Below, in pieces: positions 30,568 to 37,039 of a stretch of DNA of 37,039 nucleotides. The notes under the pieces were generated by a model, which did no database searches, was not told where the DNA came from, and worked only from the letters and a program-made list of their open reading frames with translations. Origin of the DNA: Anthoceros angustus. Its lineage: Eukaryota > Streptophyta > Anthocerotopsida > Anthocerotales > Anthocerotaceae. The position numbers were made by a program, and so were the translations under genes. Numbering within the stretch: position 1 is the first letter of the stretch; each line of letters opens with the position of its first letter. The stretch is from contig VJWM01000366.1 in NCBI GenBank assembly GCA_010909165.1, forward strand, positions 1-37,039. The letters are read 5' to 3'.

Positions 30568-31290
30568 CATGCCCCATACATGGGAAAACGTCCAACCAAT
30601 GTAACTCTCATATTTCAAGTTTCCCCATAGAAGCTTCCATGCGGGTGGTGGTGGTATGGGTCATGAATCCCATGCGACATGGAATTCATGGAAATCGTGT
30701 GCGGGCGGCCAGCCGCGCACCACCCTCCACAATCCCAGTGACATGTCATCTCCTATCCCTTGGTAGGTTGGAGGAATCGATTTTTGAGACAAGAGGGCTG
30801 GATGTGTGTCACCAACCATCGGCGGGATGCTATGTATAGTCATGTGACTAGTGATCAAAACAGAAAGTCTGGATGCATTATTAGTGGTGGCATCGTGCAA
30901 GCCCTAAATGTGCACATGCTCTAAATGTGCAAATTCTTGCAAAAATGTCCCAGGCTCGCTAGTGCTTTAGAACTAAAACGTTCGATTTGGGCGATGGAGT
31001 TTCCATCGGCTAACATCTTGTAGAATATACAGTCGTTTCAAACTTTCCCCAAGGAGAATGGGCTACAATGAGCGTGTCGAATGTGTCTTGCGGTTTCCTT
31101 CTCAAAGCAGAAAATGAGGCTCCTGCGCACTTTTAACATTCGGTGCAATCTACTCTCAAATTGACGCCGTCATCTTCGTTGGGTTCGGCATCATCACCGT
31201 CATCTTCACTCCTGTGCCACTTTGACTTGCTGGTTGTATGAAGCCCCAATTCATTCACTTGTCCTTGATTGCCTTCTTGTCTACCGCATA
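30568..31290. other. Flank beyond the 5' LTR, nothing recognised
   Basis: Unique-looking sequence without a recognised ORF, RNA gene or repeat. It begins immediately after the LTR terminus and does not repeat the five bases before 1891. Confidence 0.3.
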
Positions 31291-31293
31291 TAG

Positions 31294-31773
31294 ATGTTTA
31301 GAATTCAAGGTGAAACCATAATACAAGATGACGGTTTTACATATATACTTCGAATATTTTTAGGTTCAACCCTTGACCCCTTTTCCCGGTTTGTTGCTTG
31401 CTGCATCCCCGAATTATGTATTCTTCAACGTACCTACCCTCAAACGCATCTGTGCTCTTTCAGTGAACAAGTAAGTGAGGTGGGTCATCAAACAAACCGT
31501 CAATCACCTTCCCAATCCAAAATGGTCATTGCGTGTCCCTTGGGCGCAATGAACATGCCCTTATTTATTTCAACACATCACCATTCAAAGCGTGTCATTC
31601 CCTCCTGTCTTTCCAAGTTTTGGTATCGTCCCAAATACATATCTCGTTGTGGAAGGTCCCTCAACAACGCCTCCTGTAATAAAGCTTCATCATCAAGTCG
31701 CGGAGGTTGGGCATTACTTCTACCTCGAATACCACTTCCAAGGATCTTTGGAGGGAGCCCAATGTTGTTTTGA
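31294..31773 (+). CDS. Unrecognised plus-strand ORF
   Basis: An open frame of 159 codons. The opening (FRIQGETIIQDDGFTYILRI) is faintly similar to the ORF at 1617 (VIIQHEGFTLFI). The rest is not motif-bearing, and it overlaps a minus-strand frame at 31835-31578 that looks equally protein-like. Possibly chance. Confidence 0.2.
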   Translation: MFRIQGETIIQDDGFTYILRIFLGSTLDPFSRFVACCIPELCILQRTYPQTHLCSFSEQVSEVGHQTNRQSPSQSKMVIACPLGAMNMPLFISTHHHSKRVIPSCLSKFWYRPKYISRCGRSLNNASCNKASSSSRGGWALLLPRIPLPRIFGGSPMLF

Positions 31774-33638
31774 ACAATAACGAATCTCTTGTTGGTCCAC
31801 CGAGCTTCCCACCATTTGTATTCCTCCGATGTCACATAAGGCCTAAGGGCGAAGACCTTCCTTCAAATGAGCCACCATCCGTAGGTGATAAGTCAACTTT
31901 CCTTTTCTATCCCTTGACCGGAGGCGGTTAAGGGAGCTCGTATTGTGTCCAACGGCACGAATGTCAAAAACTCAACCCGGCCTCTGTCTCCCAATAGGTG
32001 ATGTGGAATCTGCTTGCTCCTATGATTACAAACCCACGGTCACCTTTGGCTTCTCTCGTAATTTTGAATTGGTCTTTGGAAAGAGGTTGTTTAATTTTTG
32101 ACCGCCTTGTATGCGTGTCCACCTTCCCCTTATGGGCCAAACATATGGCCGGAAGTCCGGAACATCAATATCTTCACCTCCGGCTGTGGAGTGTAATCAA
32201 AATCTCGGCGGTCGGGAAGAGTGTGAGCTTCCTTGTGTTTTAAGCTTTTGAAAAGCATGAAAACATTTGGTCGATTTGATCATGCGTATGCCCCACCAAC
32301 AAAACCCCACTTTCACCTTTTCAAACGTCCCCATGTCCACGAGCATGTTGAGATATGCAAAAGCTTGATTCTTGTTCTCTCTGCGGTGTTGTCCAATTGC
32401 AAATATAACACTTTAATACTCCTTGTAGTTATGAATAACATCACGGATGATGGTAATCGTAAGATTGGCATCATTCCATGGTTCGCATAATGCAAGTAAG
32501 CTCTTGCCTTAAACGTGTAATTGTGGATCATGCACCCAACCATGAACTGAATCGGCACTCCTCATCCAAGTTCTTTGGCCATCGGTAGATGGGAATCTCC
32601 GTCTTCTTTTGGTCCATTCCATCGATTGAAAGTAGAAGGTACATATGTGGTTCTACATAACTCTTGCTCCACATGTTTCGCCATCTTGACCGCTCGATGT
32701 AACCGCAAACGATGGGCATCTAAAGCCGCTTGATATTTTTCTTTTGAAAACATACACACTCGTCGGTACATTTGAAGAGACATCTAGATATGAAGGACCC
32801 TCCTATCTTTGGACATACACGCACGGGCGTCCGCCCCAAATCAACGGAGGAAGAACCTTCATGTTCCGTCCTAGCGCATTTGCGATCGATTGGTTGTACT
32901 CGAGCAACCACAATCCATGCCTTGGCTTTTGGTTATGGGCGGCCGGCCCCACATGTATAAATTGTAGGGTGACCCGTATGGTCCCGCCATGTGGGCGTTG
33001 GCGATTGGTATCCTCGGAACCTATGGTGCCCGTTGAGTGGGTGGCGGCGGCGCGCCCATCTCCGCTCTTAAGCCCATAGGGTTCTTGGCCTCTGGGGGCC
33101 GGCCCGGCGTCCCACCACATGTCTGTGGCCTCTTGGGGTTTCATCCCAAGGGTTTTGCATATGTGGGACGGGCGTCAACCCCATCCCATCATACAAAGAT
33201 CAGAAAGACCGTTATAGGGATCTTGCCCATAAAGCCTCGAGTTCAAAACAACCATTCCCCACTCAAGAAAACCATTGTCCATAAGTTCCCATGCATGTCA
33301 ACCAGCCCGTCGAAGTGGTAACAATTACCTTGATCGGATTTGTGGGTGTTCCTAATTGTGCTCTTGAGACTGCGAGTGAGCACGTGGAAAACCTGTTGGA
33401 TTTTGGTATTTTCACTCTTGGGAAGTTGCTTTTCCATAACTTCAAGAACCATGGATATTTCACATAGAGGATCCCGGAGGTTTAGTACGCTGTACATACT
33501 CCATATTTCCAACCTTGTGTGTGGAAGGTTGAAGACCTCCGTTCCTCGTATCATTAGAAATGTCTTATCCATCCGAGGATATCGCTCCAGCATAAGAAGG
33601 CGTGGTTTGGGGTTAGGCCTGAAACCATCCCAGGGCAT
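31578..33638 (-). CDS. Series of unrecognised minus-strand ORF fragments
   Basis: Protein-like pieces on one strand in changing frames: 33638-33243 (RMDKTFLMIRGTEVFNLP, ISMVLEVMEKQLPKSENT), 32783-32562 (SKEKYQAALDAHRLRLHRAV, MAKHVEQELCRTTYVPS), 32558-32313 (MVGCMIHNYTFKARAYLHYA), 31835-31578 (EYKWWEARWTNKRFVIVQN, ALLQEALLRDLPQRDMYLG). I do not recognise a family. Collinearity and residue composition suggest one or two real but broken coding regions, perhaps another transposon. Confidence 0.3.
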
Positions 33639-34070
33639 TCGAAATGATTCGCTCTTGATTCCTCATATCTATGCAATATACTCTTCTAAATGCCTTCAAG
33701 CGTATCGGAATGGACCCCAAAATGTGTGTGCATACTTTTTTCACATCCCCTCCCTCACTTGAACCAAGGACTCTAGAAATGTCTCTTGCTCGCGCCCATC
33801 CTTAGGAATCGGTACCTCTGCTCACGAAACTTTTCTTTTGTGCACAGCACATTTGATTGCAACATGGTTTTCAATCCGTCACTACCTCTCCTTCACTTTT
33901 CTTCAATGTGACACCACTGCGCGTCTCCGTTGAGGTGCAATGCTTTGCTCGCTTGGCATCGTCTCACCGGTGACGGGATGGAGCAGCCGATGCGGGTGTC
34001 GAAGTGGTGACTTCATCTTCATCCTCGGAGGGTTCGTGCTCGCCCGTGGGAGGTCTTCTCGTGACCACCA

Positions 34071-34437
34071 TCAAACAATCCCCTGCAACAGTGGTCCATT
34101 CTCACGCTTGAGGATGAGGACTCGAATTGATCTCGGGAGGCATGTAGATGGGCTCCCCTCAATGGGCTGCGTATAGATGCAAATTCCTCGGGGTGTGAGG
34201 CACACCCTTGACATAAGTGTTAGGGAGGCTGAGATGGCGAGCCTCTTCCTCACATGGACCATGTCTCCATTCCTTTGGAATTGCGAGGGGGCGGTCCTCC
34301 ACTTGAACCTCCTGCGCCCACGAGGCATGGTCTTTACAAGTTGCATGTATCATGAATGGTATGCGGGGAAAAGACAATGGCGAAACAAGACCAACCTCAT
34401 CTCCCAGGCGTGTCGTCAAATGCAACATCGCGCGCAC
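34071..34437 (-). CDS. Unrecognised minus-strand ORF
   Basis: Two overlapping frames (34437-34159 and 34346-34071) read IPFMIHATCKDHASWAQEV and VKTMPRGRRRFKWRTAPSQ. No domain is recognised. It may be upstream coding of the series at 33638-31578, or chance. Confidence 0.2.
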
Positions 34438-34439
34438 TT

Positions 34440-35080
34440 ATCATGCGGGAAGCAAGACTTTCAGCACGGTGGCTAGCGGATATCGAAGCCTCCCTCCAGC
34501 TTTGCTATGTAGGCGTCGGGCCCTCGCATCACAGGTGCCCGCCTAAGGTTGATGGGATTGCCTCGAAATAAGTGCGGACAATGAAGTGGTTGGTGGCGTG
34601 CAGGATTATATGGAAAATCAAGCATAATTGCAGCGGCCACACAGCGAAAAAGTTGATGGCGGCGGGCCGGACTAAATAGTAAGCTCTGGTCAAAATTGAG
34701 TTTAAGGTAGCGGGTTATTTTAGAAACACGGTTATGAAAACCATTTGGGGTTATGGAAGAAAACCCTACTTTCGTTTAACTTGATTCTCGTTAAGGCCTC
34801 CTCTTTTCGAACTTAAAGGGCTCTGCAAGGCGGTGGCAGTTCATTCCGCGATTTGGCGCAACACCTTGTGCCGCTTCTCTGTGGGCGCACCACCACGTGC
34901 GCATCTTTGAGTGAGGGCGCACCGCCTCGCCCCAGACCGCCGCAAGCTCGGTTGGGCGCAACTTTCCGTTATGACCCAAGCTCGCTTTCTGTAGCGGCGC
35001 CAAGTTCTTGAGGCGGTGATCTTGGAGCGTGAGTTAGCGGTCACCGCTTTGTGCATCTCTTTGTGATTACAGTGGGGTTG
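34440..35080. other. No gene recognised
   Basis: Short frames on both strands only. Nothing supports a gene, RNA or repeat here. Confidence 0.3.
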
Positions 35081-35082
35081 CC

Positions 35083-35644
35083 TTGTTGAAGATGGCAAGC
35101 GGCGGGAGGAGCAAGAAGGACCAGCCTTTGGAGGAATATGACACGCCGCCATGCGGCGAGAAGCCCAAGAAGGCGAGGAGGCTCAAAGGCGAGGCGGCAC
35201 CAGCGCCGCGGACATCGCGAGGCACCTCCATCCAGTCCGTTGGAGACATCTTGCCATCCGCCATGCTCCAGCGGGGGCAGCATTCTTGAGCAAGCAAAAT
35301 CCGCATCATCGCCAATCAGTTCCACAAAGGTTCTTTGGAAGCAAGGGGGCGAAGGTTGGTAGGCAAACAACCTATTCCATCCGTTGTCACCTTGACTATG
35401 AGGAATCCATATCAGGCGTGTATCGACTCGACAATGTTGTGGTTGTGGAGAAGAATTTGGATGCTTGTGCAGATCACCCTCTTGACCGCAATGCGCCATG
35501 GACCCCTTTGTTGAAGTTGTGGATCATGGGGTATAGGGGCTTTGCCAAATCGAGGAGCAAGAGCGGGTGGGTTGTTTGGGCTCGTTGGACTTCAATGAAG
35601 GGAGCGAGTTCACTTTTGTACCACAAAGGCATCTTGAGGAAAAC
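35083..35644 (+). CDS. Unrecognised plus-strand coding fragment ending at an LTR piece
   Basis: It may start MASGGRSKKDQPLEEYDTPP (about 35092), with a basic stretch KPKKARRLKGEAA. After frame changes near 35289-35330 it continues in another frame: VPQRFFGSKGAKVGRQTTY, DNVVVVEKNLDACADHPLD, LKLWIMGYRGFAKSRSKSG. The frame then runs into LTR copy 5, so the C-terminus is not native. It could be a host exon or transposon gene; the family is unknown. Confidence 0.3.
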
Positions 35645-36388
35645 CCGGGGCACTCCCGGATTCCCCTCTAGCCACACTTATCACTTTGTCGTTTGCGGTT
35701 TGTGTGAGACTTGTGGTTCGGATCTTGAAATCGGTCACTACACGCACTACACTACCTGGCCTTCTAAACAAGCAGGCGCCCTCACGCTCCCTCTGGCCAG
35801 CTCACGCCCGTCTTGCTTGCTCACCAACCTCAACCTACCGACACCACACAATTGCGGTTCGTCTTATGACAAAGGTGTCTATCACGCGCCAGGACCCCTG
35901 ACCCACACCGCAACCGTCCCTACTCCTAAGACCTCTTCTCCACGGGCGCCCTCTTACTTGCAGTTGGGATTCGTCCCTTAGGCTGCACAGCCTTAGTTTT
36001 CCTACACTCTAATCCTCCTCACTCTCTCAATCAACAACGCCCTCTTCTTCTCTACTCATCTACCCTTCCTCCACAATCTCCTACTCTAACACCAATTCTT
36101 TCTCATTTTCCAACTCGCCCAGCTGGCTGGTCGTCAGGAATTGAGTTCTTCCTTGGGCCGGTTGCTATGTGGTTTGTGCAGACGGCGAGAACCTCCGAGT
36201 CTTTCCCACTACCCTCAAGAGAGTTCCTTGAGCATCGCCACACACTCAAAGCAAAACAATTCACACAACCATTCACAAGGGGCGGCTAGCGGGCGCACCA
36301 AAAGCAAGCCCTCCCCGGCCTCCGACCGCGCGTTCTCCCTCTCTACGGACAACTGCGTTGGCTTGCGGCCGCGAAATTCACCACACAA
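35645..36388 (-). repeat. Truncated LTR, copy 5 (matches about 1905-2668)
   Basis: It starts at CCGGGGCACTC, lacking the terminal TGTGGGAGGCGGA, and follows copies 1 and 2 to CACACAA at 36388, where bacterial-type sequence begins. It stops about 70 bp before the conserved TATA box. It is plus-left oriented like the other copies, so on the minus strand it is an LTR 3' end. Confidence 0.85.
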
Positions 36389-36554
36389 CAGGAAATAACC
36401 TTACTCTGCCTGTTTAAAGAATTGGAACGCATTGAATTTTACGCAGGCATTTATTGCAAATTTTACCTTTGGTACAGAGCATGGAATTATTAAAAGAAAA
36501 ATAAAATTAAACGGCCATTTTAAAGAACTGAAAGGATTTAATTTTAACCACTAA
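36389..36554 (+). CDS. C-terminal end of a bacterial gene upstream of coaX (partial)
   Basis: This A/T-rich sequence has no plant repeat. A plus-strand frame ends FGTEHGIIKRKIKLNGHFKE followed by LKGFNFNH and a TAA stop at 36552-36554, 12 bp before the coaX ATG, as in a bacterial operon. The family is not recognised from so short an end. A frame change near 36460 is likely. Confidence 0.45.
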
Positions 36555-36565
36555 ACCCATTACAT

Positions 36566-37039
36566 ATGTCGGTGTTATACTGCTTAGATTTTGGCAATAC
36601 CGTTTAAAGGCGCTATTTTTATAAATGATACTTTAACAACTGTTGTTCCATTAGCCGATGACAGTGTACCAACGATACTACATTTACTGGATACTTATCA
36701 GCCTTCACATAGCATTTTATCCTCAGTTATTCAACATAATACCGCTATTAACGATTTGCTTAGCCACTACACCAAATTTCATTTATTAAATCACGAAAGT
36801 AAATTGCCTATTTCCACCCTATAGGCAAACCTGCTACCATTGGTGCCGACCGGCTGGCTATTTGCAGTGCAGCCGTTCATTTATTTCCACAACAACACAA
36901 TTTAGCAATAGGCTTGGGTACCTGTGTTACGTACAATTATATTAACCCGTTCAATGAGTTTTAGGTGGCGCCATTTCACCTGGTATGCACATGCTTTAAA
37001 GCCATGCATGAACAAACAGCCAAATTACCGTTAGTACAA
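36566..37039 (+). CDS. coaX: Type III pantothenate kinase, Bacteroidetes-like, 3' truncated by window
   Basis: CoaX phosphorylates pantothenate with ATP, the first step of coenzyme A synthesis, in the cytoplasm. It starts ATG at 36566 (MSVLYCLDFGNT). LDFGNT is the N-terminal nucleotide-binding motif of this ASKHA-fold family. Further landmarks are GADRLA (36842-36859), GTCVTYN (36917-36937) and GGAISPG (36964-36984), all in family order. About 158 of the usual 245-260 residues are present before the window ends. At least four small frame changes occur, at GTTTAAAGG near 36600, at ACCCTATAGG near 36818, at GAGTTTTAGG near 36960 and at CATGCTTT near 36990. Each looks like a lost base or two in a homopolymer or GC doublet. 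A real bacterial gene would not be expected to carry these, so they are probably sequence errors. Confidence 0.88.

Noticed and set aside
1886-30572. Target-site duplication flanking the element
   Set aside because: The five bases on each side (GATCT and CATGC) do not match, even allowing a one-base shift.
36389-37039. Recent horizontal transfer of a bacterial gene into the plant
   Set aside because: Bacterial operon spacing is kept, the frameshifts look like sequencing errors, and the join falls within an interrupted repeat; a chimera is simpler. Not excluded without reads.
1-37039. tRNA and rRNA genes
   Set aside because: I saw no conserved rRNA blocks or A/B-box pairs with cloverleaf potential; no scan could be run.

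Overview
The window reads as repeat-rich nuclear DNA of a land plant or charophyte-type alga, fused at its right edge to a short piece of a Bacteroidetes-like bacterial genome. The plant assignment rests on Ty3/gypsy retroelement protein fragments, long LTRs ending TG...CA, eukaryotic TATA boxes, arrays of a GTAGTAAAA motif, and the absence of compact operons. I have an unverified impression that the LTR-encoded protein resembles repeat-encoded proteins of Chara. No search was possible, so the species is left open.

The organising feature is a very large Ty3/gypsy element on the minus strand. Its 3' LTR (1891-6916, about 5.0 kb) starts TGGAACGC and ends CTCCCACA in element orientation, and a purine tract (PPT) abuts it at 6917-6932. 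Upstream come integrase (8081-6955), RNase H (about 9230-8850), reverse transcriptase (10116-9230), protease (about 10965-10400), the Cys/His end of gag (about 12300-11390), a 4.65-kb DNA-transposon-like insertion (about 12350-17001) splitting gag, the acidic gag start (about 18170-17020), and a primer binding site (18184-18197) next to a second LTR. That 5' LTR is in pieces: 18202-19433, 21375-23442 and 27785-30567. They are separated by a TIR element (19434-21374) and a GC-rich LTR/PBS-bearing segment (23443-27784). The last two pieces share a 1.0-kb duplication. A truncated fifth LTR piece lies at 35645-36388.

The most unusual feature is inside the LTR. Each LTR carries what looks like a gene in element orientation, about 790 codons in copy 1 from 5683 to 3309 but broken by frameshifts. 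It has its own TATA candidates (6431-6440, 6213-6222), a conserved aromatic-rich N-terminal half and a long coiled-coil C-terminal half. A separate TATA box (2739-2749), about 850 bp from the PBS end, is a better candidate for the element promoter, which would put the gene in U3. Palindromes of the type CCTACC(A/G)TGGTAGG cluster upstream of the gene, inside it, and just after its stop. Inside the reading frame they encode PT(T/M)VGE-like peptides.

The LTR copies differ from one another mostly by 1-6-base indels rather than substitutions. The bacterial coaX fragment at 36566-37039 shows the same kind of small indels. Many frameshifts here may therefore be consensus errors, not decay. The region 30568-35640 and the left flank 1-940 contain no gene I recognise.
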